The translations under genes and the position numbers were made by a program. This document shows, piece by piece, positions 51,241-58,734 of a stretch of DNA of 64,000 bases. Every line of letters starts with the position of its first letter. Within the stretch, counting starts at the first letter, position 1. The stretch is from an uncultured Streptomyces sp. (GTDB lineage Bacteria; Actinomycetota; Actinomycetes; Streptomycetales; Streptomycetaceae): positions 1-64,000 of the forward strand of contig NZ_CANLBS010000004.1 in NCBI RefSeq assembly GCF_947488945.1, read 5' to 3'. The notes beneath the pieces were generated by a model. It ran no database searches, was not told the origin of the DNA, and saw nothing but the letters and a program-made list of their open reading frames with translations.

Positions 51241-52611
51241 GTGATGATGGACCAAGTCAGCAGATACCTGGTGCTGAGCGACCGCGCGTACGCCGACACC
51301 ACCGGCGTCCCCGTCAGGCTCGCCTACAGCACCCGCACCGCGAGCACCGTCGCGGTGGACCTCCCCACCGCGCGGGCCCTGGAGGCCGGCGACGTCGGTG
51401 CGCTCACCCCGGCCTGGACCGGCGCCCTGCGGGCGGCGCAGGTGCTCGTACCGGCCGGCGAGGACGAACTGTCCGCCGTGCTCGACCGCAACCGGAGCGC
51501 GTCGGCGAAACGTTCGGCCGTGCACATCGCCCTCCTGCCGACCTCCTACTGCAACATGGGCTGCGCCTACTGCGGCCAGGAGCACACCCGGGGCGGGCTG
51601 TCCCGCGACCACCGCAGCCGGGTCCGCGACCGCGTGCTGCGCGCCGTGACCGCCCCGGAGACCCGGAGCGCCCGCATCGACTGGTTCGGGGCCGAACCGA
51701 TGATGGGCTACGCGGTCATCCGCGACCTCGCCCCCCAATTTGTCGCCGCCGCCGCCGAAAACGGGGTCGCCTACTCCTCGGTGATCGTCACCAACGGCTC
51801 CCTCCTCACCGCGAAGAAAATCATCACGCTCATCCGTTCCTGCGGGGTCACCCATTTCGAGATCACGATCGACGGGCCGCCGGACATACACGATGAACAC
51901 CGGCCGCTGAAAAGCGGACGAGGATCTTTCTGGAACATCGTGCGCGCCGTGCGTTCCGTACTCGACGAACCGGATCTGGGCACCACCCATTTCGCGTTCC
52001 GGACGAATGTCGATGTACACAACCAGGACGCCGTGCCCCGCTATATCGAGCTGATGGCGGAGCTGGGCTTCAGCCACCCCCGCGTCTCCTTCGCGATCTT
52101 TCCCGTGCACTCGTGGGGAAACGACGTGTCGGCGATCGAGGTGTCCAAGCACGAGTTCGCCCAGCGCGAGACGGGGTGGCTCCGGCTGCTCGCCGGGCAC
52201 GGGCTGCACACGCAGCTGATGCCGACCACCGCGCGGGAGGTCCTGTGCCCCGCCACGACCCGCTCGTCCGAGATCATCAGCAGCACCGGCAACATCTTCT
52301 CGTGCAGCGAGTACCCCCTCGTCCCCGAGGCCGAGCGCACCCTCCCGCTGACGCACATCGACCGGGCGGGCACCGAACCGGTCCGGCCGCTGGGTCCCTT
52401 CGACGGCTGGAACGAGGAGATCGCCGCGGGCACCACCTGGTGCAAGGGCTGCGTCTTCATGCCCACCTGCGGCGGCGCCTGCCCCAAGGCCTGGCAGGAG
52501 GGCCATCCGCCCTGCCCCAGCTACAAGTACAACGTGCAGGACAGGCTCGATCTCATCGCCGCCCAATGCGGCCTGCGCGAAGCGGCCGGTGAGCCCGCCG
52601 GAGCCCGGTGA
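51241..52611 (+). CDS. radical SAM/SPASM peptide-modifying enzyme
   Basis: A 456-residue radical SAM enzyme. The cluster motif is C104-X3-C108-X2-C111 (SYCNMGCAYCGQEH), preceded by an N-terminal segment of about 95 residues likely to bind the leader (RYLVLSDRAYADTTGVPVRL). The barrel includes RIDWFGAEPMMGYAVI, and the GGEP-like motif is GAEP here. The C-terminal SPASM region is rich in Cys (VLCPATT, IFSCSEYPL, WCKGCVFMPTCGGACPKAW, PPCPSYKYN), enough for two auxiliary [4Fe-4S] clusters. SPASM enzymes install thioether or carbon-carbon crosslinks in RiPPs. GTG 51241 is followed by ATGs at 51244 and 51247; GGGAG lies just upstream. It overlaps the next gene by four bases. Confidence 0.92.
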   Translation: MMMDQVSRYLVLSDRAYADTTGVPVRLAYSTRTASTVAVDLPTARALEAGDVGALTPAWTGALRAAQVLVPAGEDELSAVLDRNRSASAKRSAVHIALLPTSYCNMGCAYCGQEHTRGGLSRDHRSRVRDRVLRAVTAPETRSARIDWFGAEPMMGYAVIRDLAPQFVAAAAENGVAYSSVIVTNGSLLTAKKIITLIRSCGVTHFEITIDGPPDIHDEHRPLKSGRGSFWNIVRAVRSVLDEPDLGTTHFAFRTNVDVHNQDAVPRYIELMAELGFSHPRVSFAIFPVHSWGNDVSAIEVSKHEFAQRETGWLRLLAGHGLHTQLMPTTAREVLCPATTRSSEIISSTGNIFSCSEYPLVPEAERTLPLTHIDRAGTEPVRPLGPFDGWNEEIAAGTTWCKGCVFMPTCGGACPKAWQEGHPPCPSYKYNVQDRLDLIAAQCGLREAAGEPAGAR

Positions 52612-53204
52612 TGACGGCGGAGGCAGTCCCGGACCCCCCTCGCCGGCTGCTCATCGGGGTGTGCGGCTCCGCCAACGTGCTCGCCGTTCCGCAGTACCTC
52701 ATGGCCCTGCGCACCGGCCTGGGACCCGGCGTCGAGATCCGCATGGCCATGACCCGCTCCGCCGCCGTGCTCGTCCCGGCCGCCACCATGCGGCTGCTGT
52801 GCCGGGACGTCACCTGCGACGGTGAGGACGAACTGACGACCGGCCATGTCGCCCCCGCCGTCTGGGCGGACCGGTTCGTCGTCCTGCCCGCCACCGCCAA
52901 CATGCTCGGCCAGGCCGCCCACGGACTCGCCTCCGGACTCCTCAGCTCGGCGCTGCTCGCCCATGAGCGCCCGGTGCTGTTCTTTCCGAGCATGAACAGC
53001 CTGATGTGGGAGCGCCCCGCCGTCCGCCGCAACGTGGCCCGGCTGCGCGCCGACGGCCACGCCGTGGTGGACCCGGTGCTCGCCCCCGCCTGGCAGATCG
53101 CCGCCGGCGAAGTGCGCAAGGACCTCGGGCTGCCGCCGCCGACCACCGTGACCGCCGTGATCCGCGAGTTCCTGGACTTGGACGTAGGCCCGCTCGGCGG
53201 CTGA
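52608..53204 (+). CDS. HFCD-family flavoprotein, probable LanD/EpiD-like peptidyl-Cys decarboxylase
   Basis: A 198-residue flavoprotein of the homo-oligomeric Cys decarboxylase family. Features in order are the phosphate-binding strand LLIGVCGSANVLAVPQYLMA, the probable active-site His80 in TGHVAPAVWADRF, the PASANT-type motif PATANM (94-99), and the P-x-MN motif PSMNSLMWERPAVRRN (127-142). EpiD and MrsD in this family oxidatively decarboxylate a C-terminal peptidyl Cys to an enethiol; other members are PPC decarboxylase and prenyl-FMN enzymes. The precursor next door ends in Cys, which fits the EpiD-like role. Its start codon overlaps the radical SAM stop. Confidence 0.85.
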   Translation: MMTAEAVPDPPRRLLIGVCGSANVLAVPQYLMALRTGLGPGVEIRMAMTRSAAVLVPAATMRLLCRDVTCDGEDELTTGHVAPAVWADRFVVLPATANMLGQAAHGLASGLLSSALLAHERPVLFFPSMNSLMWERPAVRRNVARLRADGHAVVDPVLAPAWQIAAGEVRKDLGLPPPTTVTAVIREFLDLDVGPLGG

Positions 53205-53231
53205 CCACCGGCATCAGCAGGAGGAGGACAC

Positions 53232-54620
53232 GTGGCACCAGCCAGACAGAGGTTCCGTACGGCAGTGACGAGCGGGCCGATGTCGGTGCGCGGCTTCCGG
53301 CTGCTGCTCGCCGGGCAGCTCTCCTCCACGGTCGGCGACTACTGCTACGCCGTGGCGCTGCCGTGGCTGATTCTCTCCGGTGACGGCGGCCCCGTCCTGC
53401 TCGGCACGGTCCTGGCCTGCTACGGCATCCCCCGCGTCGTCACCATTCCGCTGGGCGGCGTGGTGGCCGACCGGATCGGCGGCCGGCGGGTGATGCTCGC
53501 GGCCGACCTGGTGCGGGCCGTGGCCGTGGGCATCCTCGCGGTGCTCGCGTCGACCGGGACCCCGACCCTGGCCCAGCTCGCGCCCATCGCCGTCGTCCTG
53601 GGCGCCTGCTCCGGGATCTTCATCCCCGCCTCGTACACCCTTCTGCCCGCCCTGCTGCCCAAGGAGGACCTGGGCCGGGGCAACGCCCTGTCGACCATGG
53701 TCAACCAGGTCGGCGGACTCCTCGGGCCGACGGCGGGCGGCGCCCTGGTGGCCGCCTTCGACGCGGGCCTGGCGCTCACCGTCGACGCCGCGTCCTTCCT
53801 CGTGTCGGCGCTGGTGCTCGCCCGGATACGCTCCGGCGCGGATACGGACGCGCCGCAGAAGGACGGGCCCGCGGGCGCCGAGGAACCCCCGGTCCGCGAG
53901 ATCCCCTTCATGGAACTGCTGCGCCACGGAAGGCTGTTGCACGTCGTCCTGGTGGTGGCACTCGTCTGCAACCTGGCCTTCAACGGCACGATCGAGGTGG
54001 CCCTGCCCGAACTGGCCCACCAGGGCATGGGCGCCACCGGCTACGGCGTCCTGCTGACCTGCCTGAGCCTGGGCGGTCTGGCCGGTTCGCTGGTGGCCGC
54101 CCGCAGCCGGCCGGTGGAGTCGCCCGCCTATCTCTTCGCCGCCCTCGCGGTCGTCATGGGCATCGCCCTGGGCGCCGTCCCGTACGCCGGGGGCCTGGTC
54201 GGCGCCGCGGTGTGCGTGTGCGTCTACGCGTTGGCCAGTGGCTGGCAGAACATCGTCGTGGTGACGCTGCTCCAGGTCTGGGCGCCCCCGGCACTCATCG
54301 GCCGGGTCATGAGCCTGGTCATGCTGGCCGTCATGGGCACCTTCCCGATCTCCGTGGCCGTGGCGGGCTTCGGCGTCCGCCACCTCGGCGCGGCCCCGTT
54401 CTTCCCGGTGGCGGGCGCGGCCATCGCCCTGTCCGTGCTGGGCGCGCTCACCCAGCGCGCCTTCCGCGACCACCGCTCCGGCACCGAGTACGCCCCACCG
54501 TTCCCCGTACCGCCGTTCCCCGTACCGCCGGGGGTCCCGGCGAGCGGCCCCGCGCCCGGCGTGCCGGCCGCCCGCGCCACGCATCCACGGCAGGACAACA
54601 GTCAGGAGTCACAGCGATGA
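53232..54620 (+). CDS. MFS transporter, probable product exporter
   Basis: A 462-residue major facilitator protein. Hydrophobic segments run through the chain, beginning RLLLAGQLSSTVGDYCYAVA. The loop 2-3 motif GGVVADRIGGRRVMLAADLV is the MFS signature. Other stretches include GIFIPASYTLLPALLPKEDL and NQVGGLLGPTAGGALVAAFD, typical of the MFS_3/enterobactin-exporter (EntS) type drug efflux proteins. The tail of about 40 residues is Pro/Val-rich with FPVPPFPVPPGVP. GTG start after AGGAGGAGG. By position it should export the mature peptide or give self-protection. The stop overlaps the start of the B12-radical SAM gene. Confidence 0.87.
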   Translation: MAPARQRFRTAVTSGPMSVRGFRLLLAGQLSSTVGDYCYAVALPWLILSGDGGPVLLGTVLACYGIPRVVTIPLGGVVADRIGGRRVMLAADLVRAVAVGILAVLASTGTPTLAQLAPIAVVLGACSGIFIPASYTLLPALLPKEDLGRGNALSTMVNQVGGLLGPTAGGALVAAFDAGLALTVDAASFLVSALVLARIRSGADTDAPQKDGPAGAEEPPVREIPFMELLRHGRLLHVVLVVALVCNLAFNGTIEVALPELAHQGMGATGYGVLLTCLSLGGLAGSLVAARSRPVESPAYLFAALAVVMGIALGAVPYAGGLVGAAVCVCVYALASGWQNIVVVTLLQVWAPPALIGRVMSLVMLAVMGTFPISVAVAGFGVRHLGAAPFFPVAGAAIALSVLGALTQRAFRDHRSGTEYAPPFPVPPFPVPPGVPASGPAPGVPAARATHPRQDNSQESQR

Positions 54621-56809
54621 GCGTGTTCGTCCCGTTGGGCATGCCGCGGTTCGAGGGAAAGCCCGACCACGGTCGGCGGCCGGGCGGGTCCACCGCTTAC
54701 CTGCTGGTCAACCCGCCGGTGACGGACCCGACGACCGCTTACCACTCGATCCCGTACCTCGTGGGCGCCGCCCGCGAGGCCGGCCACACCGAGTACGGCT
54801 GCGTGGACGCCAACATCGACGCCTTCACCTACCTCGCCGACCCCGAGCGCTTCGGCGCCGTGCTCGCCGCCGCGCGCCGCGCCCGCGCCGCGATCGAGGC
54901 CAGGTCCGCCGCCCCGCGCCGGCACGACGAGATCCGTTACCGGCAGGCGCTGGCCGCCGAGGGCCTGACCGCCACATCGGCCCGCGACGCGATCGGCGTG
55001 TTCCAGGACCCCGAGGACTTCTACCACCCCCCGACCTACGCCCAGGCGGTCGCGGTGATGAGCCGGTGGTGGGACCTGATCGCCCTGGAAATGCCTCCCG
55101 GCGCGGCGGACGGCTTCTCGATGCGGGCGAAGTCCGTCGTCAACCTGTGCAGTACGGCGGACCTCTCCGACCCGGCGGTCCCGGCGGCCGTCGCCCGCCC
55201 CTTCGAGGGGTACTTCGCCGACGAGTTCGTCCCGAAGCTGCGCGAACGCCCCTGGGCGGTGGTCGGCCTGTCGGTCAACTACACCAGCCAGCTGCCCGTC
55301 GCCCTGAGGATGGCCCGCCTGATCCGCAGCGTGCTGCCCGACACGGTGATCGTGTTCGGCGGCACCGAGGTCGGCGACGTGGTCAAGTACGCCCCGGACG
55401 CCGCAGCCCCGTGGCGGGTCTTCCAGGACGCCGACCTGATCGTCCCCGGCGAGGGCGAGACCGCCCTCATCGGCATCCTCGACGCGGTCGGCGACGGCGC
55501 GGTCCGGGGCGGCGACGCCTTCGAGGCCATCGCCGGTGTGATGACCAGGCGCCGGCCCACCCCCGACATCGCGTACGGCAGTGTGGCGACGCTCGCCTCC
55601 CCGGCGTACGACGTGTGGGACTGGGAGCGTTACTGGGCACCCGAGCCGGTGATCCTCTACAGCCCGACCCGGGGCTGCTACTGGAACAAGTGCACCTTCT
55701 GCGACTACGGCCTCAACACCGACCGGCCGACCTCGCCGTCGCGTGAACGCCCCGTCGCCGCCGTACTGGAGGACCTGCGGGAGGCGAGCCGCTACGGCAG
55801 GACCCTGTACTTCGCGGTGGACGCCATGTCCCCCCGCTACCTGCGCGACCTCGCCGCCGCCCTCGCGGAGTCGGCCCTGGACCTGCGATGGGCCGCCGAG
55901 CTGCGGTTGGAACGCACGTTCCCCAAGCGTGCCGTGGGCGAACTCCTCGCGGCCTCCGGCTGCGTCGCGATCTCCTTCGGCTACGAGTCCGGCACCCAGC
56001 GGATCCTCGACCTCATCGACAAGGGCGTCGGGATCGACGTCGTCCCCGACGTCCTGAGCGAACTGGCACGCAACGGCATCGCCGCCCAGATGATGGGCTT
56101 CACCGGCTTCCCCACCGAAACCCGGACGGAGGCGCTGGCGACGTACGAGTTCCTCCACCAGCACGAGAAGCTGTGGACCACCTCGGGCATCGGGGTGTTC
56201 TCGCTGACGCCCGGTTCCATCGTGGCCAAGGACCCCGGCCGCTTCGGGATCGAGCTGATGCCGCTGTCCGCCTCCGACGACATCCGGCGCTACGTGCCCT
56301 GGCGGGACCGGGAGACGGGCGAGGTCCACTGGCCGGTGCCGGACGACCCGCGGATTCCCCGCGAGTACACGACCGGCAACCGCAGGACCAACTTCGATCG
56401 CCCCTTCCTCGGCGGCATCGACTCCGCGCACACCCTGCTCTACTTCGCGCGTTTCGGCCGGGGACTGCTGCCCGAGGCGCCCGAGGAGGCCGGCCGCGGG
56501 AAGGAGCCCCGTGTCCGCCTGGTCGAGGAGCCCGTGGTGAGCGTCCCGTTCGCCTCCGTCGACGGACTGACCGGTGTCGACGAGCTGATGGCCGAGGTGA
56601 GCCGCAGGAGCAGGGCGCACCTCGACACCACGTCCGGCGCGTACGAGGACTGGCTGGACGGCCCCGGCACGGCCCGCCCCGGGACCTGCGGCGTCCTGGT
56701 CCTGGCCCATGGCGGCCTCGTCGAGGTGCCCGCCGGGGTGGACTTCGGCACGGACAACGCCATGACCCGCGCCCTGCGCGTGATGCTCGCGACGCAGGCC
56801 CGGGTGTGA
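54617..56809 (+). CDS. B12-binding-type radical SAM enzyme with CX4CX2C motif
   Basis: A 730-residue protein. Around residues 200-290 is a cobalamin-binding-like Rossmann region (AVVGLSVNYTSQLPVALRMA, TVIVFGGTEVGDVV, IVPGEGETALIGIL). The radical SAM domain starts near 345 with ILYSPTRGCYWNKCTFCDYG, giving C-X4-C-X2-C rather than the usual CX3CX2C. Then come FAVDAMSPRYLRDLAAAL, RWAAELRLER and SFGYESGTQRILDLIDKGVG with the SAM-binding Glu, and FTGFPTETRTEALATYEFLH. It resembles the B12-type RiPP maturases that add methyl groups or rearrange backbones, but the Asp-x-H-x-x-G motif is not evident, so cobalamin use is uncertain. A C-terminal 200-residue region is unassigned. The ATG overlaps the MFS stop. 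Confidence 0.85.
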   Translation: MSVFVPLGMPRFEGKPDHGRRPGGSTAYLLVNPPVTDPTTAYHSIPYLVGAAREAGHTEYGCVDANIDAFTYLADPERFGAVLAAARRARAAIEARSAAPRRHDEIRYRQALAAEGLTATSARDAIGVFQDPEDFYHPPTYAQAVAVMSRWWDLIALEMPPGAADGFSMRAKSVVNLCSTADLSDPAVPAAVARPFEGYFADEFVPKLRERPWAVVGLSVNYTSQLPVALRMARLIRSVLPDTVIVFGGTEVGDVVKYAPDAAAPWRVFQDADLIVPGEGETALIGILDAVGDGAVRGGDAFEAIAGVMTRRRPTPDIAYGSVATLASPAYDVWDWERYWAPEPVILYSPTRGCYWNKCTFCDYGLNTDRPTSPSRERPVAAVLEDLREASRYGRTLYFAVDAMSPRYLRDLAAALAESALDLRWAAELRLERTFPKRAVGELLAASGCVAISFGYESGTQRILDLIDKGVGIDVVPDVLSELARNGIAAQMMGFTGFPTETRTEALATYEFLHQHEKLWTTSGIGVFSLTPGSIVAKDPGRFGIELMPLSASDDIRRYVPWRDRETGEVHWPVPDDPRIPREYTTGNRRTNFDRPFLGGIDSAHTLLYFARFGRGLLPEAPEEAGRGKEPRVRLVEEPVVSVPFASVDGLTGVDELMAEVSRRSRAHLDTTSGAYEDWLDGPGTARPGTCGVLVLAHGGLVEVPAGVDFGTDNAMTRALRVMLATQARV

Positions 56810-56812
56810 GAA

Positions 56813-56831
56813 CGCCCGGGGCGGCCGGGCG
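56813..56831 (+). terminator. terminator of the rightward RiPP operon
   Basis: Stem CGCCCGG/CCGGGCG with a GGCGG loop, four bases after the stop codon. Confidence 0.65.
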
Positions 56832-57136
56832 GGCACCGCGGTCGGCGCTGGGCCGCACGTCTCCGCCCGGCCGTGAGGCGTCCTGGCCGGTGCGCGTACC
56901 CGCGGGGACGACGCTTCAGCCGGCCACGCGGCGCACGGCGAGAATGGCGTCGTCGTCGTGCTGACCGCCGGATCCGGCTCTGCCGATCCGCCCGCCCGGA
57001 GCGGCACCCCGCCGCGTCAGCGATGTCCCGACCCCGAGGAGCTGATCGAGTACCCCGGCCGGCACCACCAGATCCCGTCCCACCACTTCCCGGAGATCGT
57101 CGGGCACAGCGGCAAGGAAACGACAAGGTCCCGCCA

Positions 57137-57176
57137 AGGGGTTCCGACGAGTGTGTGAGCACGCCGAGGAACCCCT
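57137..57176. promoter_or_regulatory. inverted repeat upstream of the ECF sigma gene
   Basis: Perfect nine-base arms AGGGGTTCC (57137-57145) and GGAACCCCT (57168-57176) 20 bases before the sigma gene start. A regulator site or the 5' leader stem of the mRNA is possible. The preceding 56832-57136 contains no gene I can support. Confidence 0.5.
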
Positions 57177-57196
57177 GACAGGATCGAGCTCCACGC

Positions 57197-57751
57197 ATGA
57201 ACGGGACCACCACGCGGGCGGATGCCCGCGACCTCGTACCGGACGCCGACTGCGACGCCTTCGTACGGGACATCTACGACCGGTACGGCCCCCTGCTCGT
57301 CCGGTACGCCACGCGCCTGCTGGACGGTGACTGGCACAAGGGGGAGGACATCTTCCAGGAGACCGCGGCCCGCGCCTGGAAGCACGCCCGGTTCCTGGGC
57401 ACCCGCAGCGAGAGCCTCCGTCCGTGGTTGTTCACCGTGACCAGGAACCTGGTCATCGACCATCAGCGGGCACGCCGGGTCAGGCCCCTGGAACTGCTGC
57501 CCGTCGAGGAGTTGGACGCCTCCGAGGACAGCACGGCGTCCACCCTCACCTCCCACGTGGTGTGGCAGGCACTGGGCGAGCTGAACGAGCAGCAGCGCAC
57601 CGTCATCCGCCTCATGTACTACCTGGAGTGCAGCGTCACCCAGGCGGCCGAGCACCTCGGCATACCGGCCGGCACCGTCAAGAGCCGTGCCTTCTACGCC
57701 ACGCGGGCCCTGCGCAAGGTGTTGGCGGAACAGGGGATCGTGGGGGTGTAG
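57197..57751 (+). CDS. ECF sigma factor (SigL/SigK-like)
   Basis: A 184-residue extracytoplasmic-function sigma factor with region 2 (YDRYGPLLVRYATRLLDGDW, GEDIFQETAARAWKHARFLG, SLRPWLFTVTRNLVIDHQRA) and region 4 (ALGELNEQQRTVIRLMYYLE, SVTQAAEHLGIPAGTVKSRA). There is no anti-sigma factor gene downstream, which is unusual for ECF factors of this group. The ATG lies after a gap of about 390 bases from the RiPP operon, so it is probably separate from it. A weak ribosome-binding site, CAGGATCGAG, precedes it. Confidence 0.92.
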   Translation: MNGTTTRADARDLVPDADCDAFVRDIYDRYGPLLVRYATRLLDGDWHKGEDIFQETAARAWKHARFLGTRSESLRPWLFTVTRNLVIDHQRARRVRPLELLPVEELDASEDSTASTLTSHVVWQALGELNEQQRTVIRLMYYLECSVTQAAEHLGIPAGTVKSRAFYATRALRKVLAEQGIVGV

Positions 57752-58091
57752 CCGCACCGCGACGACGTGGACGTCCGGGGCTCCGCGAGCCGTTGTCGCC
57801 GCCGCTGCGGACGCCGGCGGTGGGTCGGTGCGGCAGGTGTGCGGCCCCGCGTTCCCCGCCCGCGCGGCCGCCTTCGGGTTCAGCGGGCAGCGGCCGGTGT
57901 GGCGTGCCCGGACTTCGCGGCGTACGGGATTGCGTGCCGGTGAGCTGAACTCAGCCGGGCTCACCGCCGTTCTCAGCCTTGAGGGCCCGTCGGCGCCCGC
58001 ACGGACACGGGCTGCGGCACGTCTCCGTGGACCGCGTTCGTCGGCGTCCTTACCCGGACGCCGACGCCACTCACGAAAGGACCGCACTCCT
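57752..58091. other. intergenic region before dps
   Basis: No gene. Contains a perfect hairpin CGGTGAGC/GCTCACCG (57938-57966) that may end the sigma gene transcript or regulate dps. GAAAGGA before GTG 58092 is the dps ribosome-binding site. Confidence 0.45.
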
Positions 58092-58565
58092 GTGACGGTC
58101 ATCAGCAACCACCCGACGACGAGCGACCGCGAGAGGGCGGGGGCTGCTCTGCAGGCGACCCTGGCCGACCTTCTCGACCTGTCCCTGGTGGCCAAGCAGG
58201 CTCACTGGAACCTGCGCGGCCCGCGTTTCCGCTCGGTCCACGTCCAGCTCGACGAGGTCGCCACGACGGCTCGCAACCACGCCGACGCGGTGGCCGAGCG
58301 GGCGGCCGCCCTGGGCGTCAGCCCGGACGGACGGGCCTCGACCGTCGCGGCCACCAGTGGCGTGCCCGCTTCGGCGTCGGGCTGGATCAAGGACACGGAT
58401 GCCGTGGAGGCTTTGGTGCACGCGCTTTCCGCGGTGATCGGGAGAGTGCGCGGGCGCATCGAGGAGACCGGCCAGGTGGATGTCGTCACGCAGGACCTCC
58501 TCATCGGACTCACCGCCGAACTGGAGAAGCAGAACTGGATGTTCCGGGCGGAGAACCAGATCTGA
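58092..58565 (+). CDS. dps: Dps-family ferritin-like protein
   Basis: A 157-residue Dps/starvation-inducible DNA-protection protein. The ferroxidase-site pattern is visible: KQAHWNLRGPRFRSVHVQLD with His and Asp, EVATTARNHADAVAERAAAL with Glu, and ELEKQNWMFRAENQI at the C terminus. Dps dodecamers oxidise and store iron and protect DNA from peroxide. The N-terminal tail is short, so DNA binding through a Lys-rich tail is not expected. It may be under stress-sigma control; promoter elements are not readable. The GTG start is supported by GAAAGGA. Confidence 0.93.
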   Translation: MTVISNHPTTSDRERAGAALQATLADLLDLSLVAKQAHWNLRGPRFRSVHVQLDEVATTARNHADAVAERAAALGVSPDGRASTVAATSGVPASASGWIKDTDAVEALVHALSAVIGRVRGRIEETGQVDVVTQDLLIGLTAELEKQNWMFRAENQI

Positions 58566-58622
58566 CCGGTCCGGGCGGGACGGTGCCGGGCGGGAGGCCC
58601 CTGTCGCACGGACCGGTGCTCA

Positions 58623-58650
58623 GGTCCCGGACGGGATGCCGTCCCGGACC
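58623..58650. terminator. bidirectional terminator between dps and the SARP gene
   Basis: Twelve-base arms (58623-58634 and 58639-58650) with one mismatch and a GATG loop, in the gap between convergent genes. Confidence 0.7.
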
Positions 58651-58734
58651 GGGCGCGGGTCCGCTCCCGCTGCCGTCCCGGACGGTCCGGTCGTCGCCGG
58701 AGCCCTCCGGGAGCGCGGGACAGGGACCGCGCCG

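Noticed and set aside
56888..57158. Small open frames between the RiPP operon and the ECF gene
   Set aside because: No ribosome-binding site, no family resemblance, and ordinary codon bias for random GC-rich DNA.
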